Counted from the stretch's first letter, positions 26,451 through 36,399 are shown. The stretch: 64,000 nt of DNA from Streptomyces tauricus (GCF_014650955.1 NZ_BMVY01000009.1:124001-188000); one strand, 5' to 3'. Translations and numbers: made by a program. Notes: generated by a model not told the origin, from the sequence alone.

Positions 26451-27026
26451 GTGAACAAGAAGCTCGCGGCCGCGCTGTCCGGCGGTGCGGTACTGGTACT
26501 GGCGCTGTCGGGATGCAGCAGCAGTGACGACAGCAGCGACAAGCTGAACTCCTGGGCCAAGCAGGTCTGTGACGCGGTGAAGCCGCAGGCCAAGAAGATC
26601 TCGGCCGCCAACACCGCCATCCAGAAGCAGACCTCGGACAACAGCACCCCGGCGGACGTCCAGAAGACCGACGCCCAGGCCTTCCAGGACATGTCCGACG
26701 CCTACAAGGCGATCGGCAGCGCCGTGAACAAGGCCGGGGCGCCGGACGTCGAGGGCGGCGAGAAGAAGAAGACGGACGCCGTCAAGGAGCTCAACACCAT
26801 CTCCGCGTCGTACGGCGACCTCAAGAAGCAGGTCGACGACCTCGACACGAAGGACCAGGCGAAGTTCGCCGACGGTCTGAAGGGGATCGCCACCCAACTG
26901 GACAAGCTGAGCCAGAGCGGCAACGACGCCCTCGCGAAGCTGGAGGAGGGCGACGTGGGCAAGGCGATGGCCAAGCAGGAGAGCTGCAAGAGCGCGTCCC
27001 CGTCGGCCGCGGCGACGAAGAGCTGA
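26451..27026 (+). CDS. Small secreted lipoprotein with helical body
   Basis: 191 residues from GTG 26451 (GGAAGGGA upstream). The signal is MNKKLAAALSGGAVLVLALS followed by GCSSS, with lipobox LSGC. The mature part is Lys/Asp/Ala-rich and predicted helical (repeated K-x-x-A heptads: LKKQVDDLDTKDQAKFADGL). It has only two Cys in the mature part, CDAVKPQAKK and ESCKSASP, which could form a disulfide. No enzyme motif is seen. It is followed by a 17-bp terminator hairpin. Function unknown. Confidence 0.75.
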   Translation: MNKKLAAALSGGAVLVLALSGCSSSDDSSDKLNSWAKQVCDAVKPQAKKISAANTAIQKQTSDNSTPADVQKTDAQAFQDMSDAYKAIGSAVNKAGAPDVEGGEKKKTDAVKELNTISASYGDLKKQVDDLDTKDQAKFADGLKGIATQLDKLSQSGNDALAKLEEGDVGKAMAKQESCKSASPSAAATKS

Positions 27027-27032
27027 CCCCGG

Positions 27033-27074
27033 CGGAGTCGCCGCCCGGCGCGGGGGTGCCGGGCGGCGACTCCG
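27033..27074 (+). terminator. Terminator of the lipoprotein gene
   Basis: Perfect 17-bp arms (27033-27049 and 27058-27074), 8-nt loop. Confidence 0.85.
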
Positions 27075-27219
27075 GCGCGTGGCCCCGCTCGGGCGGACCA
27101 CACGGGGCATATGGCGCGGGCCAGGACGTAGCGCGGGCCGCGTGACGTAGGCCGGGTGACGCGGGCCGCGTGGCGTGGATGCCGCCCGTCCGGCGTCGTT
27201 CGCGCGTCACAATGGGCGG

Positions 27220-28740
27220 GTGAGTAACACCAGCCTGGCACCGCTGCCCTCGTTCGACCGCACCGACGTCACCGCACGGCTGCGGGACGCCCTCCTGGGC
27301 GCCTCCTTCAGCGCCGACGGGCTGCTCGACCTGCTCGGAGCCCCCGCGTACGCGGCGCTGGCCCGCAGCGAGACCGTGCCCGCGCTCCGGGCCACCCGGG
27401 GCGACTCCCCGCTGGAAGCACTCGTAAGGCTGTTCCTGCTGCAGCAGCCCGTGCCGCACGCGCGCGTGGCGGACGTTCTGCCGGTGGAGGACTGCCTGGA
27501 GAGCGGCTGGCTGACCCGCGTCGGCGGGGACGAGGTCGCGGCCGTCGTCGACGTACGGCCGTACGGCGGACCGGGCGGCGAGGACTGGTTCATCGTCTCG
27601 GACCTGGGCTGCGCGGTCGGCGGGGCCGGCGGCATCGGCAGCCATGACGAAGGCGTCGTACTGGGAGTGGGCGGCGCGTCCACGACACTCGCGGGCATCA
27701 CCGTGCGCACCCCCGTCGCCTCCGCGCTCGACCTCGGCACCGGTTCCGGGATCCAGGCGCTGCACGCCGCACAGCACGCCACGCGCGTGAGCGCGACCGA
27801 CCTCAACCCCCGCGCGCTGCACATCACCGCGCTCACGCTCGCCCTGTCCGGGGCCCCGGCGGCCGACCTGCGCGAGGGCTCCCTCTTCGAACCGGTGGGC
27901 GACGAGACGTTCGACCTCATCGTCTCGAACCCGCCCTTCGTGATCTCCCCAGGCGCCCGGCTCACCTACCGCGACGGCGGGATGGGCGGGGACGATCTGT
28001 GCCGCACGCTCGTCCAGCAGGCGGGCGACCGGCTGAACGCAGGCGGATACGCCCAGTTCCTCGCCAACTGGCAGCACGTCGAGGGCGAGGACTGGCAGGA
28101 GCGGCTGCGCTCCTGGGTGCCGCGCGGCTGCGACGCGTGGATCGTGCAGCGCGAGGTCCAGGACGTCACGCAGTACGCCGAACTGTGGCTGCGCGACGCG
28201 GGCGACCACCACGCCGATCCCGTCGAGTACCAGGCGCGGTACGACGCCTGGCTGGACGAGTTCGAGGCGCGCAAGGTGAAGGCCGTCGGATTCGGCTGGA
28301 TCACGCTGCGCAGGTCGGACGCGGAGCTGCCCTCGGTCGTCCTGGAGGAGTGGCCGCACTCCGTCGAACAGCCCCTCGGCGACGCCGTGCGCGCGCATTT
28401 CGAGCGGGTCGACTATCTGCGGGAGCACGACGACGCGGCCCTGCTGGCGGCGCACTTCCAACTGGTCGGCGAGGTCGTGCAGGAGCAGGTCGGGCTGCCC
28501 GGTGCCGAGGACCCGGAGCACGTCGTGCTGCGCCAGCACCGCGGTATGCGGCGGGCCACGAAGGTGGACACGGTCGGCGCGGGGTTCGCGGGCGTCTGCG
28601 ACGGCACGCTGAGCGCGGGACGCATCCTGGACGCCATCGCCCAACTGGTCGGAGAGGACCCGGTGCTGCTGCGCGACCGGACGCCCGCGCAGATCCGGCT
28701 GCTGGTCGAACAGGGATTCATCGAGCCCGCGGCGCGGTGA
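27220..28740 (+). CDS. Class I SAM-dependent methyltransferase (HemK/RsmC-like, NPPF)
   Basis: 506 residues from GTG 27220. No ribosome site is present, and CACAAT lies 7 bases upstream, so it may be leaderless. The SAM-binding motif is ALDLGTGSGIQAL near residue 170. VSATDLNPRAL follows, and the catalytic loop is FDLIVSNPPFVISPG, typical of N-methyltransferases acting on amide or adenine nitrogen. The N-terminal 160 residues (DUF7059-like) and C-terminal 200 residues are specific to actinobacteria. The target (ribosomal protein, release factor or nucleic acid) cannot be assigned. Confidence 0.85.
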   Translation: MSNTSLAPLPSFDRTDVTARLRDALLGASFSADGLLDLLGAPAYAALARSETVPALRATRGDSPLEALVRLFLLQQPVPHARVADVLPVEDCLESGWLTRVGGDEVAAVVDVRPYGGPGGEDWFIVSDLGCAVGGAGGIGSHDEGVVLGVGGASTTLAGITVRTPVASALDLGTGSGIQALHAAQHATRVSATDLNPRALHITALTLALSGAPAADLREGSLFEPVGDETFDLIVSNPPFVISPGARLTYRDGGMGGDDLCRTLVQQAGDRLNAGGYAQFLANWQHVEGEDWQERLRSWVPRGCDAWIVQREVQDVTQYAELWLRDAGDHHADPVEYQARYDAWLDEFEARKVKAVGFGWITLRRSDAELPSVVLEEWPHSVEQPLGDAVRAHFERVDYLREHDDAALLAAHFQLVGEVVQEQVGLPGAEDPEHVVLRQHRGMRRATKVDTVGAGFAGVCDGTLSAGRILDAIAQLVGEDPVLLRDRTPAQIRLLVEQGFIEPAAR

Positions 28741-29145
28741 CGTTCGCGGGGCCCCGGGACGCCTTCCCCGCTGCCTCCCGGTGTCCGGGGGCAGCGGATG
28801 GAGTGAAGCCGTTGAGGACGGGGGACTGTGTGCGGGCCGTCCGGTCCGGAACGCCGTCCGAGTCGGTGCCGAACCTCGGCGTCGTGGACTGCATGCGCGC
28901 AGACGAGCGGAAAGACGCCGGCCCCCGGCGCGGTGTGACGGACTCCACCCGGCGGCGTGGTCGGCTCCGTGTGCGTGCGGTGGCGGGTCCCTTCCGGGCG
29001 GCCCGCTCCCGGTGAGGGAGTGGCGGTGCGGCAGCGGTGTGGGCGGTTGTGAGCTGTCCCGCGCCGGGGTGCACGGAGCCGGCCGCCTCCCGTTCACCCC
29101 GGGTTGGGATTCCGGTCTCCCGGAGGTGCCAGCGTCCCGACCAGA
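28741..29145. other. Spacer without a recognised gene
   Basis: About 400 bp of GC-rich sequence between the methyltransferase and a 22-bp repeat array. Open frames lack ribosome sites and read as Arg/Gly/Pro-rich. No hairpin terminator of note was found. Confidence 0.4.
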
Positions 29146-29250
29146 GCACGCGAAGGCGGGACGCGGGGCACGCGAAGGCGAGACCCAGAGCACGCGTAGG
29201 CGAGACCCGGGACACGCGAGAGCGGGACCCCGAGGGACACACGAGGGCGG
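29146..29250. repeat. 22-bp tandem repeat
   Basis: The unit GCACGCGAAGGCGAGACCCR occurs in phase at 29146, 29168 and 29190, followed by two diverged copies from 29212. The array ends about 12 bp before the start of a small membrane-protein gene, close to its ribosome site. Confidence 0.7.
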
Positions 29251-29261
29251 AGGGGCGAGTC

Positions 29262-29459
29262 ATGGAGAGCGGACCGGCGATCTTCACGGGGTCGGTGTTC
29301 GCCCTGTTCGGGGGCGGGCTGCTGCTGTGGACCGCGGTCCGGCTGCGGCAGCGCGCCCCCGTCGCCCACGGCGTGAGCCCCGTCGCATCGGCGACGGTCG
29401 CGGCCTTCGCCGGGACGGCCGCCGTGCTCCTCGCGGTGTGGTGTTTCACTCGCGTCTGA
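29262..29459 (+). CDS. Small two-helix membrane protein
   Basis: 65 residues from ATG 29262, with GGAGGGG seven bases upstream. Two hydrophobic segments, about residues 6-23 (AIFTGSVFALFGGGLLLWT) and 40-62 (ASATVAAFAGTAAVLLAVWC), are joined by a short basic loop (RLRQR). An upstream open extension has no ribosome site and is repeat-derived. It stands upstream of topA in the same direction. Function unknown. Confidence 0.65.
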   Translation: MESGPAIFTGSVFALFGGGLLLWTAVRLRQRAPVAHGVSPVASATVAAFAGTAAVLLAVWCFTRV

Positions 29460-29871
29460 GCGCCGGCAGCGGTCGCCGCGCCGGTCTGCCCCGCGCATAG
29501 ACCACGCCTCCGCTGTCCGCGCGCTGCCGCCCCGCCGCCCGCGCAACGCCGGTCCGCTGTCCGGGAAACGCCGTCCCCGCTGTCCTGGAATCGCCGTACG
29601 GCGGCGGGCGCGGGCAAGATCGACGCCGGTCGGACTTCTCCTCTCCGGTAATTGATAGGTCACGCTCCGGATGTCCCGGAAAGGGCTGGTCGGCACTCCG
29701 GGCGGCAGGAATGGCGGGAGTCGGGTTACCGTTCGAGTGGCCGTTGCGGGCTTTTCCCGTTTGACACGGGGGCGGGATGTACCGTCACACTCCGCAGCGT
29801 CAGCATGACCCGACCCCCGGGTTCAAGGCCTGGGGCGAGACCCCCTGCGTCGACCGGAGAGAAGAGCGAAG
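29460..29871 (+). other. topA upstream region
   Basis: About 410 bp without a gene. TTGACA at 29761-29766 and TACCGT at 29780-29785 look promoter-like but are only 13 bp apart. An unusual spacer would fit the supercoiling-sensitive control reported for Streptomyces topA, but this is speculation. Confidence 0.35.
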
Positions 29872-32712
29872 TTGTCCCCGACCAGCGAGACCGCACACGG
29901 CGGCCGCCGACTCGTCATCGTCGAGTCGCCTGCCAAGGCGAAGACGATCAAGGGCTATCTCGGCCCCGGATACGTCGTCGAAGCGAGTGTCGGGCACATC
30001 CGCGACCTCCCCAACGGCGCCGCGGAGGTGCCCGAGAAGTACACCGGCGAGGTGCGCAGGCTCGGCGTGGACGTCGAGAACGACTTCCAGCCGATCTACG
30101 TGGTCAACGCTGACAAAAAGGCCCAGGTAAAGAAGCTCAAGGATCTGCTGAAGGATTCCGACGAGCTCTTCCTCGCAACCGATGAGGACCGCGAGGGCGA
30201 GGCCATCGCGTGGCACCTCCTCGAGGTCCTGAAGCCGAAGGTCCCCGTCCACCGGATGGTCTTCCACGAGATCACCAAGGACGCGATCCGCAGCGCCGTC
30301 GCCAACCCGCGCGAGCTCAACCAGCGCATGGTCGACGCCCAGGAGACCCGCCGTATCCTCGACCGCCTCTACGGCTACGAGGTCTCGCCGGTCCTGTGGA
30401 AGAAGGTCATGCCGCGGCTGTCGGCCGGCCGCGTCCAGTCGGTCGCGACCCGTCTCGTCGTCGAGCGGGAGCGCGAGCGCATCGCCTTCCGCTCCGCCGA
30501 GTACTGGGACCTCACCGGCACGTTCGGCACCGGCCGTGCCGGCGACCGCAGCGACCCGTCGAACCTGGTCGCCCGGCTGACCGCGGTCGACGGCAAGCGC
30601 GTCGCCCAGGGCCGTGACTTCGACTCGCTCGGGCAGATCAAGGGTGCGAACACCCTCCACCTGGACGAGACCAACGCCCGCGCGCTGGCCGCCGCCCTGG
30701 AGAACACCGCCTTCGCCGTACGGTCCGTCGAGTCGAAGCCGTACCGACGTTCGCCGTACGCGCCGTTCCGTACGACCACGCTCCAGCAGGAGGCGAGCCG
30801 CAAGCTCGGCTTCGGCGCGAAGTCCACGATGCAGGTGGCGCAGAAGCTGTACGAGAACGGCTTCATCACCTACATGCGTACGGACTCCACGACCCTCTCG
30901 GACACCGCGATCACCGCGGCCCGCGCTCAGGTCACGCAGCTGTACGGCGCGAGCTACCTGCCGGACAAGCCGCGTACGTACGCCGGGAAGGTGAAGAACG
31001 CGCAGGAGGCGCACGAGGCGATCCGTCCCTCGGGCGACCGTTTCCGCACCCCGGCCGAGACGGGTCTGACCGGTGACCAGTTCCGGCTGTACGAGCTGAT
31101 CTGGAAGCGGACCGTCGCCTCCCAGATGAAGGACGCGGTCGGCAACTCCGTCACCGTGAAGATCGCGGGCAGGGCCTCCGACGGCCGGGACGCCGAGTTC
31201 AGCGCGTCCGGCAAGACGATCACCTTCCACGGCTTCCTGAAGGCGTACGTCGAGGGCGCGGACGACCCGAACGCCGAGCTGGACGACCGTGAGCGCCGCC
31301 TCCCGCAGGTCGAGGAGGGCGATCCGCTGACCGCCGAGGAGATCTCGGTCGACGGCCACGCGACCAAGCCCCCGGCCCGCTACACCGAGGCCAGCCTGGT
31401 CAAGGAGCTCGAAGAGCGGGAGATCGGCCGCCCGTCGACGTACGCGTCGATCATCGGCACGATCCTCGACCGCGGCTATGTGTTCAAGAAGGGGACGGCC
31501 CTCGTGCCCTCCTTCCTGTCCTTCGCCGTGGTCAACCTCCTGGAGAAGCACTTCGGGCGGCTCGTCGACTACGACTTCACCGCCAAGATGGAGGACGACC
31601 TCGACCGCATCGCGCGGGGCGAGGCCCTGTCCATTCCGTGGCTGAGGCGCTTCTACTTCGGTGAGGGCGAGGCGACCGGCGCCGCGGAGGCGGGCAACGG
31701 CGACGGGGACCACCTCGGCGGCCTCAAGGAGCTCGTCACCGACCTCGGTGCCATCGACGCCCGCGAGGTGTCGTCGTTCCGCGTGGACAGCAGCGACATC
31801 ATGCTGCGCGTCGGCCGCTACGGCCCGTACGTGGAGCGGGGCGAGAGGGACGCCGAGAACCACCAGCGCGCCGACGTGCCCGAGGACCTGGCACCCGACG
31901 AGCTGACCGTCGAGCTGGCGGAGGAACTGCTCGCCAAGCCGAGCGGTGACTTCGAGCTGGGCGCCGACCCCGAGACGGGCCACCAGATCATCGCCCGTGA
32001 CGGCCGCTACGGCCCGTACGTCACCGAGGTGCTCCCCGAGGGCACCCCGAAGACCGGCAAGAACGCCGTGAAGCCGCGTACGGCCTCGCTCTTCAAGTCG
32101 ATGTCCCTGGACACGGTGACGCTCGCGGACGCCCTCAAGCTGATGTCGCTGCCGCGCGTCGTCGGCACGGACGCCGAGGGCGTGGAGATCACCGCGCAGA
32201 ACGGCCGCTACGGCCCGTATCTGAAGAAGGGCACCGACTCGCGCTCCCTGACAGCTGAGGACCAGCTCTTCACGATCACCCTCGACGAAGCCCTCGCGAT
32301 CTACGCGCAGCCCAAGCAGCGCGGTCGCGCGGCCGCCAAGCCGCCCCTGAAGGAACTCGGCGCGGACCCGGTCAGCGGCCAGCCCGTCGTCGTCAAGGAC
32401 GGCCGCTTCGGCGCGTACGTCACCGACGGCGAGACCAACGCGACCCTGCGGTCCGACGACAGCGTCGAGGCGATCACTCCGGAGCGGGGCTTCGAGCTGC
32501 TCGCGGAGAAGCGGGCGAAGGGGCCGGCGAAGAAGACGGCCAAGAAGGCGGCGAAGAAGGCCCCCGCCAAGAAGGCGCCGGCGAAGAAAACAGCGGCAAA
32601 GAAGACGGCCGCTACGAAAACGGCGGCAAAGAAGACCACCACCGCCAAGAAGACGGCCGCCAAGAAGACCACCGCGAAGGCCACAACCGCCAAGGTGACC
32701 GCCGAGGACTGA
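29872..32712 (+). CDS. topA: DNA topoisomerase I
   Basis: 946 residues from a TTG start (MSPTSETAHGGRRLVIVESP). The Toprim motif is RLVIVESPAKAKTI near 12, with LATDEDREGEAIAWHL near 105. The active-site Tyr is in FITYMRTDSTTLS near 334. The C-terminal domains contain four repeated GRYGPYV-type modules and then a Lys/Ala tail (PAKKTAAKK repeats) of about 65 residues. As in other actinobacteria, zinc fingers are absent and the basic tail aids processive DNA relaxation. It removes negative supercoils. ATG is missing; the ribosome site GGAGAGAAG lies about 9 bases upstream. The tail is unusually A-rich compared with the rest of the gene. Confidence 0.97.
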   Translation: MSPTSETAHGGRRLVIVESPAKAKTIKGYLGPGYVVEASVGHIRDLPNGAAEVPEKYTGEVRRLGVDVENDFQPIYVVNADKKAQVKKLKDLLKDSDELFLATDEDREGEAIAWHLLEVLKPKVPVHRMVFHEITKDAIRSAVANPRELNQRMVDAQETRRILDRLYGYEVSPVLWKKVMPRLSAGRVQSVATRLVVERERERIAFRSAEYWDLTGTFGTGRAGDRSDPSNLVARLTAVDGKRVAQGRDFDSLGQIKGANTLHLDETNARALAAALENTAFAVRSVESKPYRRSPYAPFRTTTLQQEASRKLGFGAKSTMQVAQKLYENGFITYMRTDSTTLSDTAITAARAQVTQLYGASYLPDKPRTYAGKVKNAQEAHEAIRPSGDRFRTPAETGLTGDQFRLYELIWKRTVASQMKDAVGNSVTVKIAGRASDGRDAEFSASGKTITFHGFLKAYVEGADDPNAELDDRERRLPQVEEGDPLTAEEISVDGHATKPPARYTEASLVKELEEREIGRPSTYASIIGTILDRGYVFKKGTALVPSFLSFAVVNLLEKHFGRLVDYDFTAKMEDDLDRIARGEALSIPWLRRFYFGEGEATGAAEAGNGDGDHLGGLKELVTDLGAIDAREVSSFRVDSSDIMLRVGRYGPYVERGERDAENHQRADVPEDLAPDELTVELAEELLAKPSGDFELGADPETGHQIIARDGRYGPYVTEVLPEGTPKTGKNAVKPRTASLFKSMSLDTVTLADALKLMSLPRVVGTDAEGVEITAQNGRYGPYLKKGTDSRSLTAEDQLFTITLDEALAIYAQPKQRGRAAAKPPLKELGADPVSGQPVVVKDGRFGAYVTDGETNATLRSDDSVEAITPERGFELLAEKRAKGPAKKTAKKAAKKAPAKKAPAKKTAAKKTAATKTAAKKTTTAKKTAAKKTTAKATTAKVTAED

Positions 32713-32754
32713 GCTGTTCCTCACAGAGGATCAACTGACCTTCGGTACCCGGAA

Positions 32755-32791
32755 CGAACGCCCTGACACCACTTGGTGTCGAGGGCGTTCG
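32755..32791 (+). terminator. Terminator of topA
   Basis: A 16-bp stem with one bulged G (32755-32770 with 32775-32791) and loop ACTT, followed by CTTGTTC. Confidence 0.7.
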
Positions 32792-32842
32792 CTTGTTCGG
32801 GGCCCTCTTCGGGGACCGGGCCGGTCCGGATAGGCTGGCGGG

Positions 32843-35800
32843 ATGACGCGAGCCGAGCAGCCAACGGCCCACACTTCGGCCCCCGACGACTCCCTGGTCG
32901 CAGACTCACGGGAGCGAGCCGTCCGGGCGCTGTTGCGTGTACCGCAACTGAGGCGGCTGTGGAGCGCCCAGTTGGTGAGCGGCGTCGGCGACGCCCTCGC
33001 CCTGCTGGTGCTGGTCCTGCTCGCCCTCCAGGCGGCGGTGTCCGACGGCTCCTTCGGAGGCGGCTACCGCGGAGTGGCCCTCGCCGTGTCCGCGGTCTTC
33101 GGAGCGCGCATCCTCGCGACGCTGCTCTTCGGAGCGGTGCTTCTGGGCCCGCTCACCTCCCTCACCGCCCAGGACGGCCCGCTCGACCGCCGCTGGACCA
33201 TGGTCGGCGCGGACGGCGTACGGGCCGTACTGCTGATCATCGCGCCCCTGTGGATCGACTGGACCCCCGAGAACGCGCTGGCCGTGCTCCTCGTGACGGC
33301 GTTCGTCATCGGGGTCGCCGAGCGTTTCTGGACGGTGTGCCGCGAGAGCGCGGCGCCCGCGCTGCTGCCCGCGCCGCCCCTGGAGGGCGCGACGGTACGG
33401 CCGCTGCCGGACCACATGGACGCCCTGCGGCGCCTCTCCCTGCGTACGGGATTCGTCGCGGCGCCCCTCGCGGCGGCGACCCTCGTCGTCGCCGGGCTCC
33501 TCAACAACCTGCTGGGCGCCGGACTCGCGTGGTTCGACCAGCACCAGGCGGCGCTCGCCTCGTACGTCTCCGCGGGCCTGTTCGCAGCGTCCCTGTCGGT
33601 GCTCACCTTCCTCGAACTGCCCGGCGTACGGACCCCGCGCGCGCGGTCGCCGCTGGAAGGGCTGCGCCGCCCCAGGACGGGTTCGGGCATCGACAAGGGC
33701 CGTACGGGGGCCATCCCGCTCCTGGTGCTCGCCTGCGCGGCCGTCGCCGGGGCCGTCGCGGCCGCCGTCGCCGTGGCCGTGCTGCACGCCAAGGACCTGG
33801 GCGGCGGCCCGGTGACGTTCGGGCTGCTGGTGCTCGCGGTGACCGGCGGGGTCGTGGTCGGCATCCGTACGGCCCCCAAGCTGCTGCCGTCCCTGTCGCG
33901 CCGGCGGCTGCTCGCCCTGGCGATCGCCTTCACGGGCATCGCGCTGCTCGCCGCCGGACTCGTCCCGGACGTCACCACCGTGCTCCTGATCGTCGGCCTC
34001 GCGGGCATCGGCGCGGGCGTCGCCGCCAACACCGGCCACGCGCTCCTCGACCAGGAGGCCGAGGACTACCGCCGCGCGCGGACGACGGAACACCTGCACG
34101 CGGTCGTACGGGTCTTCGTGGCCGTGGGCGTCCTGGTGGCGCCGCTGGTGGCGGCCGCCATCGGCCCGCACCGCCTGGAGAACGGCAAGTTCGTGTTCGC
34201 GCACGGCGGCGCCGCCTTCACGCTGATGCTGGTCGGCGCGCTGCTCCTGCCGGTCGCCGCACTGGTCCTCGCCAAGGCCGACGACCGCTCCGGAGTACCC
34301 CTGCGGCACGACCTGCGGGACGCGCTGCGCGGCGGGGACGACCCGGTGCAGGCGCCCACCGACGCCGGGTTCTTCATCGCCCTGGAGGGCGGCGACGGAG
34401 CCGGCAAGTCCACCCAGGCCGAGGCCCTCGCGGAGTGGATCCGCGCCAAGGGACACGAGGTCGTGGTGACGCGCGAGCCCGGCGCCACCCCCGTCGGCAA
34501 GCGGCTGCGGTCGATCCTGCTCGACGTGTCGTCGGCCGGACTCTCGCACCGCGCGGAGGCGCTGCTGTACGCCGCCGACCGCGCGGAGCACGTGGACACC
34601 GTGGTGCGGCCCGCGCTGGAACGGGGCGCGGTCGTGGTCTCGGACCGGTACATCGACTCCTCGGTGGCCTACCAGGGAGCGGGGCGCGATCTGTCCCCCA
34701 CCGAGGTGTCCCGCATCAACCGCTGGGCCACGGACGGGCTCGTACCGCATCTGACGGTGCTGCTGGACGTCGCCCCGGAGACCGCGCGCGAGCGGTTCAC
34801 CGAGGCGCCGGACCGGCTGGAGTCGGAGCCCGCCGAGTTCCACGCGCGCGTGCGGTCCGGTTTCCTCACGCTGGCCGCCGCCGACCCCGGCCGCTACCTG
34901 GTCGTCGACGCCGGGCAGGAGCCCGAGGCCGTCACGACCGTGATCCGGCACCGGCTCGACGTGGTGCTGCCGCTCTCCGAGGCCGAGATCAAGGCCAAGG
35001 AGGAGGCACGCAGGGCCGCCGAGGAAGAGGCACGCCGCAAGGCCGAGGAAGAGGCGGCCCGCAAGGCCGAGGAGGAGCGGCTGGAGCGCGAGCGCCAGGA
35101 ACAGCTCGCCCGGCTGCGCGCGGAGGAGGAAGAGCGCAAGCGGCTCGAACTGGAAGAGGCGCAGCGCCGCGAGGCGGAGCGGCAGGCCGAGGAGGCCCGC
35201 CAACGCGCCGAGGCCGCACGCGTGCGTGCCGAGCAGGAGAAGGCACGGCAGCTCGCGGAGGAGAAGGCCCGCGCGGCCGAGGAGGAGCGCCGGCGCAAGC
35301 AGGCGGAGGAGGAGGCCCGGCTGCGGGCCGAGGCCGAGGAACGGCGCCTGGAGAAGCAGCGGAAGGCCGAGGAGGCGCTGGTCAAGGCCGAGGAGGCGCG
35401 ACGGGCGGCGGAGGCCGCTGCCGCTGCCGCGGCGGCCACCACCGCTTCCGCGTCCGCGGCGGCTTCGGCACGGGCGGCGGCCGCGGCGCCGTCCGGGGCG
35501 GGGGTTGATAGTAGGGGCGCGGGTGGCCGGGGCCTGGACCGCGAGAGCCCGGACCGCGAGAGTCCGGACAGTGACAGCCCGGACAGTGACAGCCCGGACA
35601 ACGAGAGCACCGTGCAGACGCCCATGGTGACGCCGACGAACGCCTCCGGCGGTCCGGTCGACGAGACGGCCGTGCTGCCTCCGGTGCGGCCGCAGGACGC
35701 CCGGCCGACTGACGGTCGGGCCGCTGGTCCTGTCGGCGGGTCGGCCGGCGACGAGACGGCTGTGCTGCCGCAGGTCCCACAGGGCTCACAAGCCCCGCAT

Positions 35801-36148
35801 GCTCCGCAGGGAGCCGCCGATGAGACCGCGGTGCTGCCGCCGGTCCGGCCGGAGCCCGCCGCGGACGAGACGGCGGTCCTTCCCCCGGTACGGGACGAGC
35901 GCGGCCGTGGGCCCGAGGACCGGGTGCCTCCCGGGTACCGGACCGACCGGACCGGTGCCTCCGACGGCGGCACCCGTGAGCTGCCCCAGGTCGACGCCGA
36001 GGGCAGGCCGCGGCGGCGCCCCCGTTCGGACTGGGCGGAGGAGACCCCGCTGGACGATCTGCCGACCCTGGCCGACGAGTTGCTGGGCCCGCGTGAGGAC
36101 GACGAGCGGGACGGGCAGGGCGAGGGCAACGGGCGCCGGCGGCGCTGA
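32843..36148 (+). CDS. tmk: MFS-like membrane domain fused to thymidylate kinase, coiled coil and DETAVLP repeats
   Basis: 1101 residues. (1) About 30-490: a 10-12-helix MFS-like domain, with no obvious transport motif. (2) About 510-710: thymidylate kinase, with P-loop FIALEGGDGAGKST, DRX motif VSDRYIDSSVAYQG and LID-like TEAPDRLE; it phosphorylates dTMP to dTDP. (3) About 715-865: a long highly charged Glu/Arg/Ala coiled coil. (4) A disordered tail with RESPD/SDSPD repeats near 905-925 and four DETAVLP motifs near 940, 970, 992 and 1007. The enzyme would be held at the membrane. The ATG at 32843 is preceded by GGATAGGCTGGCGGG. It lies immediately upstream of the delta' gene. MFS/Tmk fusions recur in Streptomyces. 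Confidence 0.9.
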   Translation: MTRAEQPTAHTSAPDDSLVADSRERAVRALLRVPQLRRLWSAQLVSGVGDALALLVLVLLALQAAVSDGSFGGGYRGVALAVSAVFGARILATLLFGAVLLGPLTSLTAQDGPLDRRWTMVGADGVRAVLLIIAPLWIDWTPENALAVLLVTAFVIGVAERFWTVCRESAAPALLPAPPLEGATVRPLPDHMDALRRLSLRTGFVAAPLAAATLVVAGLLNNLLGAGLAWFDQHQAALASYVSAGLFAASLSVLTFLELPGVRTPRARSPLEGLRRPRTGSGIDKGRTGAIPLLVLACAAVAGAVAAAVAVAVLHAKDLGGGPVTFGLLVLAVTGGVVVGIRTAPKLLPSLSRRRLLALAIAFTGIALLAAGLVPDVTTVLLIVGLAGIGAGVAANTGHALLDQEAEDYRRARTTEHLHAVVRVFVAVGVLVAPLVAAAIGPHRLENGKFVFAHGGAAFTLMLVGALLLPVAALVLAKADDRSGVPLRHDLRDALRGGDDPVQAPTDAGFFIALEGGDGAGKSTQAEALAEWIRAKGHEVVVTREPGATPVGKRLRSILLDVSSAGLSHRAEALLYAADRAEHVDTVVRPALERGAVVVSDRYIDSSVAYQGAGRDLSPTEVSRINRWATDGLVPHLTVLLDVAPETARERFTEAPDRLESEPAEFHARVRSGFLTLAAADPGRYLVVDAGQEPEAVTTVIRHRLDVVLPLSEAEIKAKEEARRAAEEEARRKAEEEAARKAEEERLERERQEQLARLRAEEEERKRLELEEAQRREAERQAEEARQRAEAARVRAEQEKARQLAEEKARAAEEERRRKQAEEEARLRAEAEERRLEKQRKAEEALVKAEEARRAAEAAAAAAAATTASASAAASARAAAAAPSGAGVDSRGAGGRGLDRESPDRESPDSDSPDSDSPDNESTVQTPMVTPTNASGGPVDETAVLPPVRPQDARPTDGRAAGPVGGSAGDETAVLPQVPQGSQAPHAPQGAADETAVLPPVRPEPAADETAVLPPVRDERGRGPEDRVPPGYRTDRTGASDGGTRELPQVDAEGRPRRRPRSDWAEETPLDDLPTLADELLGPREDDERDGQGEGNGRRRR

Positions 36149-36399
36149 CCGCACCGTCGGGAAGGACGTCGGCAGCGGGCGCTGCCGGCGTCGGGCCTCG
36201 TTGTCAGTGCCCTCCCGCACAATGGGACGCGGCGACACAAACGACAGAAGCGACACAGCAGGGCACCGGTGCGACGGCGGGCGTGACGACACGTGCGCCG
36301 TGGGACGCGGCGGCGGGCATGACGACACACGCGCCGTCGAACCCGCCGTCGGGTGAGACGGTGGGTTCGACGGCGGGTTCGACGAAAGGGCGGCGCCCC

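Noticed and set aside
29800..32724. A 974-codon open frame antisense to topA
   Set aside because: Same artefact; topA on the other strand carries all catalytic motifs.
32906..35203. A 765-codon open frame antisense to the tmk fusion
   Set aside because: Low-complexity Gln/Glu/Gly/Arg translation with no motif; the opposite strand encodes the kinase.
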